A stretch of DNA of 34,657 bases from a cyanobacterium PCC 7702. Lineage in GTDB: Bacteria > Cyanobacteriota > Cyanobacteriia > Cyanobacteriales > Nostocaceae. The first letter of the stretch is position 1, and the number at the start of each line of letters is the position of its first letter. A program made the position numbers and the translations under genes. The notes beneath the pieces were generated by a model. It worked only from the letters and a program-made list of their open reading frames with translations, was not told where the DNA came from and searched no databases. This document shows, piece by piece, positions 23,833-32,174 of the stretch. The DNA lies in NCBI GenBank assembly GCA_000332255.1, contig KB235926.1, positions 3,482,947-3,517,603 on the forward strand. Direction: 5' to 3'.

Positions 23833-25137
23833 TCAATTGAGATCTACAGTGTCTGCTGGTAAGCTTTCATTTCCATGAGAACCTTGTGGATTGAAGCTGG
23901 TTTCTAGCCATTGTTCCTCCTTTGCAGCTAATAACTCCCAAGCTGCTTCCAGCATTGCTGTGGCGATATCTTTCAAATCTTCGCGATTGTTTAAGTATGT
24001 TTTCAGTGCTTCTATAGGATCGATGCTGGTGCTGGCGTTTAATTCTGGAACTCGTGGTTTGGCTAACTGACTGACCAATTCTGGCTGAATTGTGTAGGTG
24101 TGAGCTGGACTTAATGCTTTATGCAAGGCGGTGTTATCTATCAAGTCCAACTGTTCGGAACGAAGTTTATAAATTAATCTGACAACTGCATCTTGAATGT
24201 TGTGTTTGGCGATGTGAGAAGCGATCGCTGCTTGGGGGTCTTCAGTTTTTGATACATCCACCTCGATGGTGCGAAAACTTCGTACCGGGAGAGGACAAAA
24301 TTCCCAATTTGCTTTTCCTGGTTGCAATTCCACCATGACATAGCCTTTTTCCTCTTTTTCTTCACTAAAATCAACTCGTTCGATACTTCCTGGATACACT
24401 ACAGGCGGATCGTTTGATTTGTTCAAATTTTGATGGCGGTGGACGTGTCCCAAAGCTACGTAGTCAAAGCAGGGTCGTGCTAAAAGTGACAGGGGAATTG
24501 TAAAACCTTTACCTACAGCTAAAAAACGTTCTGCTCCAAAGCTTGCACCATCTGTCATCAGGTGACCCAACAGGACTGTTGGTATTTTGGGGTCGAGACG
24601 GCGAATTTCTGCTTCCAGTACAACTTGCAGGCGTTCGATTAATAATTGATTAACTTCCTGTAGAGATAATCCTTCAGTTTCTCGGCGGGTCATTAATGCG
24701 GAACGAGTCAGCCAAGGTAGGGTAATTACTTGTACAGGACCGTTGCGGGTTTGGATGTGGTGGGTAGTTAATTTATCTCCGACTACTACTCCCGGTACGC
24801 CCAAAGCGCGGTAAATGCATAAGCTAGCTCCTCCGTGTCCTTGTGAGTGTTGGTCGTGATTGCCTACTAGCAAAACGGTAGGGATTTGAGCATCTACAAG
24901 GCGGCGAAACTGATTGGCAAAAGCTTCCTGGACGTAGGGTGGTGGTGTAGCATCGGGAAAGGCATCCCCGCCAAAGACAACTAAGTCAACAGGTTCTTGC
25001 AGCGCTCGTTCTATGCAGCGAGATAGTGTATTGACAAAATCTTCTAATCGTGTATTTATTCCCGTTTCGGGATTAATTCGTCCGTGGGAAAAGCCGCTTC
25101 CCATGTGGATATCAGCAAGGTGGAGAATTTTAATCAT
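23833..25137 (-). CDS. SbcD/Mre11-like DNA repair exonuclease subunit
   Basis: Calcineurin-like metallophosphoesterase of about 434 residues. Metal motifs in order: LHLADIHMG (DxH), VVFGGDAF (GD), LVGNHDQHS (GNHD), LLGHLMTDGA and ALGHVHRHQNL (GHxH). This set is the SbcD/Mre11 pattern; with SbcC/Rad50 these proteins process DNA ends and hairpins. No SbcC gene is in the window. The C-terminal third (EALKTYLNNREDLKDIATAM) is the capping region, longer than in minimal phosphoesterases. I chose ATG 25137 because MIKILHLADIH is the usual N-terminus; a longer frame would overlap the next gene. It follows the PPTase gene by about 90 bases on the same strand. Confidence 0.88.
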   Translation of the reverse strand: MIKILHLADIHMGSGFSHGRINPETGINTRLEDFVNTLSRCIERALQEPVDLVVFGGDAFPDATPPPYVQEAFANQFRRLVDAQIPTVLLVGNHDQHSQGHGGASLCIYRALGVPGVVVGDKLTTHHIQTRNGPVQVITLPWLTRSALMTRRETEGLSLQEVNQLLIERLQVVLEAEIRRLDPKIPTVLLGHLMTDGASFGAERFLAVGKGFTIPLSLLARPCFDYVALGHVHRHQNLNKSNDPPVVYPGSIERVDFSEEKEEKGYVMVELQPGKANWEFCPLPVRSFRTIEVDVSKTEDPQAAIASHIAKHNIQDAVVRLIYKLRSEQLDLIDNTALHKALSPAHTYTIQPELVSQLAKPRVPELNASTSIDPIEALKTYLNNREDLKDIATAMLEAAWELLAAKEEQWLETSFNPQGSHGNESLPADTVDLN

Positions 25138-25229
25138 AAAGAGTTTGTCTAAACTATAGCGGTCAACGGTTGATGGTAGGCAAACTGCAAAGCTTGAGAA
25201 GAGGACTGTGTAGCAACGAGAAGCGATCG

Positions 25230-25949
25230 CTACTCGTATTCCCAGCATTGCAAATTAATGTTTGTACCGGCTACAGCAGCTGCAGCTACGTAGTTGCTAG
25301 CAGGTACTAGCTCTATTAAACTCCATTGTTGATGATTAAGCCTTGCTGGTTCTTTGGGAGAAAGGAAAACCTCTACTTGCTCGAGCTGGGTTAATCCCAC
25401 TCCGGTGGCTTTTAAATAAGCTTCTTTGCAAGTCCAGTAGCGGAAAAACACTTTTTGCTGTTCCTGGGGAGGAAGCGATCGCACTACAGCATCTTCTCGG
25501 GGTGAAAAAAATCTTTGACTCAGATTGGCGATGTCGCTTACAGAGCGGATATACTCTACATCAACACCAATCAGGCGGTTGTTGGTGACTGCGCACAAAG
25601 CCAAAGAATGAGAATGGGACAAATTAAATGAAACACCGCTGCGAGCAAATATCTCCGCTAATACTGGTTTTCCTTGAGGTTCGTAGTTAAACTGTATGGC
25701 TTGCGGTTCAACATGCAAGTAACGACTTAAAATAGCGCGAAGAATACCGCGACCTGCAATGTAACGCTGTCGGTGCTGCTGAAAGTAAAATCGCTCGGCT
25801 TTTGCTTTTTCGTCGCTGGAGAGAGTTGCTTGTAAAGTTTGCAGGTTACTGGGCGATCGCTCTAGGTTAATACGCCAGATATGAACGTCATCTGGTGATA
25901 AAGTCACATCGGTGGGAGCCGTTGACCATACACAAGCATTGCTAATCAT
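25230..25949 (-). CDS. 4'-phosphopantetheinyl transferase (Sfp/HetI type)
   Basis: Transfers phosphopantetheine from CoA to acyl or peptidyl carrier proteins. The 239-residue length and double-lobed layout are Sfp-like. Motifs: FNLSHSHSLALCAV (108-121), magnesium site IGVDVEYI (127-134) and WTCKEAYLK (172-180). Cyanobacteria usually have one such enzyme (HetI/Slr0495 type) serving both fatty-acid and natural-product carrier proteins. It is upstream of the SbcD-like gene; no polyketide or peptide synthetase is in the window. ATG 25949 fits the N-terminus of the family. Confidence 0.92.
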   Translation of the reverse strand: MISNACVWSTAPTDVTLSPDDVHIWRINLERSPSNLQTLQATLSSDEKAKAERFYFQQHRQRYIAGRGILRAILSRYLHVEPQAIQFNYEPQGKPVLAEIFARSGVSFNLSHSHSLALCAVTNNRLIGVDVEYIRSVSDIANLSQRFFSPREDAVVRSLPPQEQQKVFFRYWTCKEAYLKATGVGLTQLEQVEVFLSPKEPARLNHQQWSLIELVPASNYVAAAAVAGTNINLQCWEYE

Positions 25950-26041
25950 CGATTCATGAGACTTTCTATTTTACACCTAGTTTTAATTGCAGACAAATTT
26001 TGCCAAAAAGTACGTTTTAGGTATAACAGCTTAACTTAAAT

Positions 26042-26266
26042 TTATATCAGCGATTCGGGAAGAATTTGTTGCCAGTTTCTCCGGTTGGAAACTACTTTTT
26101 CCAGAGAGCTATTAATTTCCGGTAGGTGCTTTGCAAATATCTTCGCACAATTTTTCTTTCCTGGCAGCAGTTGCTCAAACAAAAAACTCGTTTGGTAGTA
26201 GCGGTGCTTGGGATTGCTTTGTGCAGATAGGTTTCTAAGCTTCGGCGTGGCTAATGAGGATATGAA
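26042..26266 (-). pseudogene. Possible C-terminal remnant of an unrecognised protein
   Basis: Seventy-five codons on the minus strand without stop or credible start, ending in TAA at 26042. It reads LATPKLRNLSAQSNPKHRYY, then QTSFLFEQLLPGKKN, then CAKIFAKHLPEINSSLEK and VVSNRRNWQQILPESLI. The composition looks coding. Together with the POTRA fossil next to it, this makes 25950-26862 a decayed region. I do not recognise the family. Confidence 0.35.
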
Positions 26267-26271
26267 TTAGG

Positions 26272-26599
26272 GCGAATCTCCATGAAAAGCAGCGAGGTAA
26301 AGATAACTACATTGATGCCAACTGCGACCGTCAGTTTATTAAAAAGGTTAGTGGTAAAGTTAAACGCGAAAAAATCGAAGTCTTGGGAAGTACTGTTTGG
26401 CAAGATGAAATTACAAAGTTAAAACAATCCTTTGAAAATAAGAAAGAAAGTAACTTTTGCAGATCTAATTCAACTACGTAATGGGTACATCACTAGTGGT
26501 GCATTTTTACCAAACAGTAAAGATATTACTAGTGGTATAGTGCAAATTCAGGTGGTCGAGGGGGAACTTGAAAAAATTGAACTGACCCGCTACATCTAG
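26272..26599 (+). pseudogene. ShlB/TpsB-type outer-membrane secretion protein fossil (POTRA domain)
   Basis: Two frames together encode a POTRA_2 domain of two-partner-secretion transporters. First frame: KREKIEVLGSTVWQDEITKL followed by KQSFENKKES. After a frameshift near 26453 the second frame reads TFADLIQLRNGYITSGAF, LPNSKDITSGIVQIQVVEGE and LEKIEL, then stops. Intact homologues read LR(x)9NGYITSGA, so about nine residues are deleted in frame between LR and NGY. Nothing of the beta-barrel remains. The stretch 26600-26862 shows no further gene. Confidence 0.7.
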
Positions 26600-26940
26600 C
26601 CATAGTAGATTTAGCACCACGACTACCATTGATGGTAAGTTGAGAATTCTATATTTTCTTATGATGTAATTGCAGGTGCCAATAACTTTTCGACTGAGTA
26701 ATTACTGTATCTTGTCAGAGTGGGTATTGCTTCTTTTTTGCATGGTCTCGATTGTTTTTCGGCTTTTTTACTTATGGCTTTTCACAATCGCTCAATTACC
26801 TGTCTTTAGTTAGTTTCACATAATTTTTTGGCAGGAAATCATCCTAGCATAACAACGCGATAATGATAATCAAAAATAGGGGCTCTGAGCTACGATTGTA
26901 TTTTGTTAATGAGTTGATTCAAGCTCCAGGAAAAATGCCA

Positions 26941-27642
26941 ATGAATATGAATAATTTATTTGCAGCAGGTGGAGTGGTGATGTGGCCGCTCTTGGGTTTT
27001 TCGATGTTAGCAGTAACGCTAATTATCGAACGAGTTCTTTTTTGGGTGCGTTTGGGTAGTCGTCAAAACCGGGTTGTGCAAGAGGTACTCAAGCTTTACC
27101 GAGCTGATAATGTCGTTGGTGCGTTGGAACGACTGTATGAAAATGTAGATTTACCGATGGCGCGAATTTTTTTGGCAGCTTTAGAATTAGAGCAGGCGAC
27201 TCCGGAAGATTTTCGTTTGGCTCTAGAAACAGCTGCACAAGCGGAAATACCTTTACTAAAACGCTTTCAAAATATCTTTGATACGATCGTTGCTCTTGCA
27301 CCGTTGTTGGGTCTTCTCGGTACTGTGTTGGGATTGATTGCTTCTTTTGCTTCTTTGAATATCGGTGATGTGGGAGGTACAAAAACTGCAGGTGTTACCA
27401 GTGGTATTAGCGAAGCTTTAGTTTCAACAGCATCGGGATTGGTCGTTGCCATTTTTACACTTTTATTTGCTAATAGTTTTCGGGGACTTTACCAGCGTCA
27501 AATTGCATTGATTCAAGAATATGGCGGACAACTAGAATTACTTTATCGCCGTCGTTACGAACGAGAAAATCGAGTTTGTGCACCTCCTCCTGACAAACAA
27601 ACCAAACCTCTGACTTCTCATTCTGATACTGTTGATAATTGA
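26941..27642 (+). CDS. MotA/TolQ/ExbB proton-channel family protein
   Basis: Inner-membrane protein that in the family couples proton flow to TonB, Tol or motor complexes. About 233 residues with three helices: GVVMWPLLGFSMLAVTLIIERVL, ALAPLLGLLGTVLGLIASFAS and EALVSTASGLVVAIFTLLFA. The second and third, with LLGLLGTVLG and the Thr/Ser-rich STASGL face, form the conserved core. I chose ATG 26941 because AGGA lies about 10 bases upstream; ATGs at 26863, 26935 and 26947 share the frame. The partner ExbD/TolR normally follows directly, but no such gene is found in the 285 bases after it. Confidence 0.88.
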   Translation: MNMNNLFAAGGVVMWPLLGFSMLAVTLIIERVLFWVRLGSRQNRVVQEVLKLYRADNVVGALERLYENVDLPMARIFLAALELEQATPEDFRLALETAAQAEIPLLKRFQNIFDTIVALAPLLGLLGTVLGLIASFASLNIGDVGGTKTAGVTSGISEALVSTASGLVVAIFTLLFANSFRGLYQRQIALIQEYGGQLELLYRRRYERENRVCAPPPDKQTKPLTSHSDTVDN

Positions 27643-27927
27643 TACCATATTGGCAACGGGCAATAATGGTTGGGAAGTATTTAGAAACGCCAGCTAGCTG
27701 AAAGTACAAATCAACAAGCAGGCGATCGCTTAACATCTTGTGCAATTTGCAGCTATGCTGTTTTCTACTAGCGACTCGGGCTCGATCGGGTCATCAACTC
27801 CTGTGAAAATTAAGGCATAAAAGCGCTGAAACATTTGTCCGTCAATGCAGTTTTGTTTTGCTATACTGACCGAACGTAGAATAGATGACAAGCTGTTTTT
27901 CCGCTGAAGTTTGCAAAAGAAGCTACT

Positions 27928-28134
27928 ATGACTATTTGGATAAACGAGCAAGTGGATCCGTCTGGCATAATTTATGCTTGTATTGCCTGTTGTGATGAGG
28001 TGCAAGCCAAAGATTGTCACGAATCGTTTCAGAGGAATTTGACTGAAACACAAAAAGCTGCTGGTTGGATAGCGCGATTGCGGACTGTTGATTGTTGGGA
28101 CGAAGTTCCGGTTAATGCTTTAAAACTTGATTGA
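27928..28134 (+). CDS. Small conserved-looking protein with paired cysteines
   Basis: Sixty-eight residues: MTIWINEQVDPSGIIYACIA, then CCDEVQAKDCHESF and a helical end with TQKAAGWIARL and WDEVPVNAL. Cysteines at 18, 21, 22 and 30 could bind metal or be redox active, but no known motif fits. From memory, similar short proteins occur in cyanobacteria. The opposite strand also has an open frame (27730-28053), but this one has better codon usage and a compact fold-like sequence. It converges with the MFS gene 22 bases away. No function is proposed. Confidence 0.6.
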   Translation: MTIWINEQVDPSGIIYACIACCDEVQAKDCHESFQRNLTETQKAAGWIARLRTVDCWDEVPVNALKLD

Positions 28135-28156
28135 TTTTGCAAGCTACAGCTACTAC

Positions 28157-29422
28157 TCATAAATCGCCCAAATTTCCTAACTTGCGAATTTCCGGCCAAA
28201 TTATTGCTGTAGCAATAACTACCACAATTGTGCCAATTCCACCTCCAACAACGGAAATAACCGGACCAAATAAAGCTGCAGTTAGCCCTGATTCAAAACC
28301 TCCCAGTTCATTAGAAGCGCTGATAAATACGTTGTTGATAGCAGCAACTCGACCGCGCAGGCGATCGGGTGTTTTGATTTGAACTAAAGTATGGCGAATC
28401 ACAACGCTAATGCTATCAAGGGCGCCGCTTAATGCCAGCATTAGTACTGACAACCAAAACCAGCGAGACAGTCCAAAGATAATTGTGACCGCACCAAATC
28501 CAGCTACTGACCAAAGTAAAGCTGGTCCAGCTTTGTTTGTGGGTGGTAAACAGGCCAAAACTAATGCCATAATTAGTGCGCCAATGGAAGGTGCTGCTTG
28601 TAAATATCCAAGTTCCACCGGTCCTACGTGCAAAATATCCTTGGCGAAGATTGGTAGCAGTGCAACTGCACCTCCAAGCAAAACAGCAAACATATCTAGG
28701 GTGATCGCCGCTAAAATTAGCTGATTTTGCCAAATAAACTTGACACCAGCAGACAATGCTTTGAGGGAGAGCGGTTCTTGGGAAAGAATTGTTGTTCGTT
28801 GTTTAATCGCTGCTGTGAAGATAAAGCACAGCAATGCTGCTATGGCCGCTAAAATATATACCCCAGTAGCGCTTCCAAAAGTGGCGATCGCAAATCCTCC
28901 TAAAGCTGGACCGATAACTGTGGCGATTTGAAAGCTAGTACTGTTCCAAGTGGCTGCATTGGCAAACGCGTTTACTGGTATTAATTGCCACATCAAGGCA
29001 TCGCTGGCGGGCTTTAAAAAGGCCCTGGCTACTCCTGTTAAGGCAAGAAATGTATAAACTAGAACCAATGAGCCGCGGGTATGGGAAATGACTGCCAAAG
29101 CCAAAGAGCAAAGAATCAAAAGCACGATCGAAACTAAGGTGGTACGTTGGCGATCGCTTTTATCGGCAAAATGTCCGGCAATAAAGGTCAAAGCAATCAT
29201 TGGTAAGACTTGCGCCAGTCCTACCCCACCTAAAACCAAGGCGGAGTTGGTGCGATCGTAAAGCTCCCAACCGAGTGCCACAGTTTGCATTTGGGAGCCT
29301 GTAAACAAAAGCACTCGTCCGGCGGTAAATAATCGGTAATCTCGGTACCTCAAAGCTGCAAAGGGATCGTGCACTCCACCTTTAGCCAGGAGGCGAGCTA
29401 ACTTCTTTTTGCTCGAAGACAT
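28157..29422 (-). CDS. MFS exporter (EntS/multidrug type)
   Basis: A 421-residue, 12-helix major facilitator. N-terminal FAALRYRDYRLFTAGRVL, motif A GHFADKSDRQRTTLV between helices 2 and 3, and the central loop QEPLSLKALSAGVKFIW are typical of EntS-like exporters of siderophores, macrolides or other small molecules. It is the last gene of the ABC-MarR-MFS operon and overlaps marR by 41 bases if it starts at ATG 29422. A GTG at 29374 (VHDPF) would remove the overlap and place the start just after the marR stop. The overlap suggests translational coupling. The substrate is unknown. Confidence 0.88.
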   Translation of the reverse strand: MSSSKKKLARLLAKGGVHDPFAALRYRDYRLFTAGRVLLFTGSQMQTVALGWELYDRTNSALVLGGVGLAQVLPMIALTFIAGHFADKSDRQRTTLVSIVLLILCSLALAVISHTRGSLVLVYTFLALTGVARAFLKPASDALMWQLIPVNAFANAATWNSTSFQIATVIGPALGGFAIATFGSATGVYILAAIAALLCFIFTAAIKQRTTILSQEPLSLKALSAGVKFIWQNQLILAAITLDMFAVLLGGAVALLPIFAKDILHVGPVELGYLQAAPSIGALIMALVLACLPPTNKAGPALLWSVAGFGAVTIIFGLSRWFWLSVLMLALSGALDSISVVIRHTLVQIKTPDRLRGRVAAINNVFISASNELGGFESGLTAALFGPVISVVGGGIGTIVVVIATAIIWPEIRKLGNLGDL

Positions 29423-29861
29423 TTTTCAGTAAAGTCAAACCTGCTTCAATTTGCGATATCTGCTCTGGTGTCAGTTCCTGAAGAATTTCAGCAATGTGAG
29501 CGCGAGTTTTTTCTTGGGATTGCTCAAGCAGTTGCTTTCCTTCTTCAGTCAGATGAAGGACTATTCGTCGCCTTTCTTGAGGATGATCGTTGCGTTGTAC
29601 CCAATGACGCTGCACTAATCGTTCTGTTGTAGCTGATGCTGTAGCGCAAGTGACGCCAAGATGTTCCGCCACTTCGGATAGGGAAGCTCCAGGATGGCGC
29701 TTGAGAAATGCTAATGTCCGCAACTGAGGTATAGAAAGAGAATCCGCACTATGGGTACGCATATCCGCTCGAATAAACCGCATCAATAATGGAATTGTTT
29801 CCATCACTCTGGCTGCACATTCTTTGCAAGTGACACCTTGGGAAGGTTTACCGAGCTGCAT
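29382..29861 (-). CDS. MarR-family transcriptional regulator
   Basis: A 159-residue winged-helix regulator. Helices LSIPQLRTLAFLKRHPGAS, the recognition region SEVAEHLGVTCATASATTER and the wing QERRRIVLHLTEEG are standard MarR features; the dimer helices lie at both ends. An unusual CKEC (Cys12, Cys15) sits before the first helix and another Cys in the recognition region; oxidation sensing is possible but unproven. It is the third gene of the efflux operon, 20 bases after the ABC permease. An imperfect palindrome at the operon promoter (31517-31543) is the natural candidate for its own operator, giving ligand-relieved autorepression. Confidence 0.9.
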   Translation of the reverse strand: MQLGKPSQGVTCKECAARVMETIPLLMRFIRADMRTHSADSLSIPQLRTLAFLKRHPGASLSEVAEHLGVTCATASATTERLVQRHWVQRNDHPQERRRIVLHLTEEGKQLLEQSQEKTRAHIAEILQELTPEQISQIEAGLTLLKNVFEQKEVSSPPG

Positions 29862-29881
29862 GGGGTTTTGATTCTCCTATG

Positions 29882-30736
29882 TTACGTAGCCACCCGCGGG
29901 TAAAGTCGCCCGCAGATGATTGTCAAGATAATTAATGTTGATAAGAGAATTGTACAATCCAGACCAAATCCGTAGAGACTAGAGCTTTTTGGGAGCATAA
30001 TACTTCGTAAAGCATCCACTTCATAAGTCAAGGGATTAATGCTGGAGATGATTTGCAACCAATTAGGCATCAATGATAAAGGATAGATAGCATTACTGGC
30101 AAAAAATAATGGCATGGTTATTAACTGGCCAATTCCTGTAAATCTGTCTCGACTTTTGGCCACACAGCCAATAATTAAAGAAAAAATACAAAAATTAACT
30201 GCTCCTAGCAGTACGATCGCTACTACTTGTAATATAGCTAAAGGATGGAGATAAAGCTGGACTCCCAACAGCAGCGCTAAGCTATAAACGATCGCTATCT
30301 GCGACAAACACCGCACTCCACAACCTAAAGCTTTACCTAATACTATGGCAGTGCGCGGTACGGGACTAGCAAGAAATTTATGAACAATTCCTAAATCTCG
30401 TTCCCAAATTAGTGTCATACCACCAGTGAAAATTGCCACAAACAGAACGCTTTGAGCAAGAATACCAGGAGTCATAAATTCTAAGTAAGATAGGTTTTCT
30501 GTGGGGATAGCTTGAGTTCGAGTCCAAACTTGTCCGAAAATAAGAAGCCATAGGGCAGGTTGTACACCTCGTACCAATACATCGGTAGGATCGTGCAGAA
30601 GTTTGCGTATTTCTAATTCAGCGATGACTAAAGTTTTGCTAACTAGCTCGGCGATGGCGCCAACAAAATTTTTCCTTTTTCGTGGGTGTAGTTCAACCCA
30701 ATCGCCTGATGTTATGTCTGATTTTGGCTGTTTCAT
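29882..30736 (-). CDS. ABC-2 type exporter permease (DrrB-like)
   Basis: Membrane subunit of an ABC exporter, 284 residues, with a cytoplasmic N-terminus, the ABC-2 entry LHDPTDVLVRGVQPALWLLIF and about six helices (LALLLGVQLYLHPLAILQVVAI, LIIGCVAKSRDRFTGIGQ). MPLFFASNAIYPLSLMPNWL followed by INPLTYEVDALR is a classic DrrB/NodJ signature. It starts 30 bases after the ATPase stop, so the two form one transporter. The likely cargo is a drug, lipid or glycolipid, but no substrate can be assigned from sequence. Confidence 0.9.
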   Translation of the reverse strand: MKQPKSDITSGDWVELHPRKRKNFVGAIAELVSKTLVIAELEIRKLLHDPTDVLVRGVQPALWLLIFGQVWTRTQAIPTENLSYLEFMTPGILAQSVLFVAIFTGGMTLIWERDLGIVHKFLASPVPRTAIVLGKALGCGVRCLSQIAIVYSLALLLGVQLYLHPLAILQVVAIVLLGAVNFCIFSLIIGCVAKSRDRFTGIGQLITMPLFFASNAIYPLSLMPNWLQIISSINPLTYEVDALRSIMLPKSSSLYGFGLDCTILLSTLIILTIICGRLYPRVAT

Positions 30737-30766
30737 GGTAACTGATTTTCGATTCTAATTTTTTCC

Positions 30767-31501
30767 CTATATAGTAATAAAGACGTCATTCAAAGTTGCG
30801 TTTGGCTGATTTAAAGTAGCTTTTAACTTTGCAGGAGCACCAGTTGCAATTACCTGACCCCGATTCACGATCGCTACTGTGTCACACAAGCTGTCAGCTT
30901 CTTCTAAAAAGTGAGTAGTTAAAATAATGGTCGTGCCATAATCCTTGACATGCTGTTGCATTAAATTCCATACTTGATGGCGGGCTACCGGATCGAGTCC
31001 GACGGTGGGCTCATCTAGAAACAAAATTTGCGGTTGGTGCAAAATTGATTGAGCTATTTCTAGCTTGCGAATCATCCCCCCAGAGTAGTTTCTCACCAAG
31101 CGATCTGCAACTGCCTGCAAATCCATAAAAGCCAATGCTTCACGAATGCGTTGCTCTCTTTGACTGCGAGGAATTCCGTATAATTTGGCAAAGATTAAGA
31201 GATTTTCATAACCTGTAAGGCTACCGTCTGCTGAAAGTGCTTGGGGAACATACCCAATGATGCGTCTAACTGCATCAGATTGATGGGTCACGTCATAGCC
31301 AGCTATAGTTGCTCGTCCCGCTGTTGGTGGTAGCAGCGTCGTTAACATCTTGATCGCCGTACTTTTACCAGCTCCGTTGGGACCAAGCAAGCCAAATACT
31401 TCACCCATGTGTACACAGATGTTCACAGCATCAACAGCAGTAAATTTGCCAAAGCATCGCGTCAGTTGTTGGGTTTCTAATATCACTGATTGTGGATACA
31501 A
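30767..31501 (-). CDS. ABC exporter ATPase (DrrA-like)
   Basis: Cytoplasmic ATPase, 244 residues. Walker A LLGPNGAGKSTAIKML, Q-loop YVPQALSADGSLTGYENL, signature NYSGGMIRKLEIAQSI, Walker B ILFLDEPTVGLDP and H-loop LTTHFLEEADSLC. The overall pattern is the DrrA/CcmA-like drug-export group. The start at 31501 is TTG, supported by AAAGGA about 8 bases upstream; a GTG at 31486 is an alternative. First gene of the four-gene efflux operon; the putative operator lies 16-42 bases upstream of the start. Confidence 0.92.
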   Translation of the reverse strand: MYPQSVILETQQLTRCFGKFTAVDAVNICVHMGEVFGLLGPNGAGKSTAIKMLTTLLPPTAGRATIAGYDVTHQSDAVRRIIGYVPQALSADGSLTGYENLLIFAKLYGIPRSQREQRIREALAFMDLQAVADRLVRNYSGGMIRKLEIAQSILHQPQILFLDEPTVGLDPVARHQVWNLMQQHVKDYGTTIILTTHFLEEADSLCDTVAIVNRGQVIATGAPAKLKATLNQPNATLNDVFITI

Positions 31502-31854
31502 TGAAATTTCCTTTGACTAATACTTAGTAATTCTAATTATTAGCTTGACACAAATTTTTCCGAAGTCAAGAGTCTGTTTTTTCACAGCCACAAGAAAATG
31601 CCGTGACTGAGGGCAATTTAACTTCAAATAGCAGCAGAAGCGATACAAAAATACCTGCTATCAATGGTCTGTTCGAGATTGCCTGAGGCTGTTTGTGGAG
31701 AGTTACTGCTGCAAATATAAAGGTATATTTAGATTTTTATCTAAATTACTAAAGTCTTATAAACCTTTGTGAATATTAAGGAAATCTAAAGGCAAACGTA
31801 TTTAAGATTTTCTTAAGATTGTTGGAGGGTGGAGTTGCAGTGGAGGAATATTCT
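31502..31854. other. Divergent promoter region, 353 bases
   Basis: Separates the minus-strand efflux operon from the plus-strand small gene. It contains the 27-base palindrome next to the efflux start. The middle (31560-31800) is AT-rich, with TCTTAAGATT near 31809 as a short palindrome. No gene is seen. Confidence 0.5.
31517..31543. promoter_or_regulatory. Candidate MarR operator (imperfect 27-base palindrome)
   Basis: Half-sites CTAATA-C-TTAG and CTAA-T-TATTAG are symmetric around 31530, with 11 of 13 base pairs matching across the axis. It lies 16 bases upstream of the efflux ATPase start, where a repressor would block initiation. MarR proteins bind such AT-rich palindromes of about 20-30 bases. 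Assignment to the operon's own MarR is an inference from position. Confidence 0.5.
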
Positions 31855-32070
31855 ATGAAAGCTTCTACGTTACGTTTGCTGTGGGCTGTGGTTGAGGAGA
31901 CTCAGACTAACATTCTAATTCAATTTAACGATAAAGAACTGATCCAGCAGTTATTGCGACAGCTGAAAAACAAAACATGGCTAAGCAGCGAAGAAATGAA
32001 CACAATTAGCACTTACTTGAGTTCTAGAGTACCGTTGATTCGTGACTTGGCTTTAGCACGTCTGGCGTAG
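31855..32070 (+). CDS. Small conserved-looking helical protein, 71 residues
   Basis: MKASTLRLLWAVVEETQTNI, then LIQFNDKELIQQLLRQL, then SEEMNTISTYLSSRVPLIRD and LALARLA: an all-helical soluble protein. From memory, close relatives with the STLRLLW.VVEETQ start are widespread in cyanobacteria as hypothetical proteins. I chose ATG 31855 because GGAGG lies 7 bases upstream; the longer frame from 31819 lacks such a site. It reads in the same direction as the HlyD gene 104 bases downstream. No function is known to me. Confidence 0.7.
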   Translation: MKASTLRLLWAVVEETQTNILIQFNDKELIQQLLRQLKNKTWLSSEEMNTISTYLSSRVPLIRDLALARLA

Positions 32071-32174
32071 TGCCACAAAAAATTACATCAAAGGGGTGTT
32101 CTTCAGAATAACTTAATGACCGAGGCAAAAAATTCTCAGTTATATATAGTTGAATAAAAGAAGAAATAGAAAGC

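Noticed and set aside
27730-28053. Minus-strand frame of 107 codons overlapping the small Cys protein
   Set aside because: It overlaps the more protein-like plus-strand gene, has no ribosome binding site, and its sequence matches nothing I know. Part of it could still be an older fossil.
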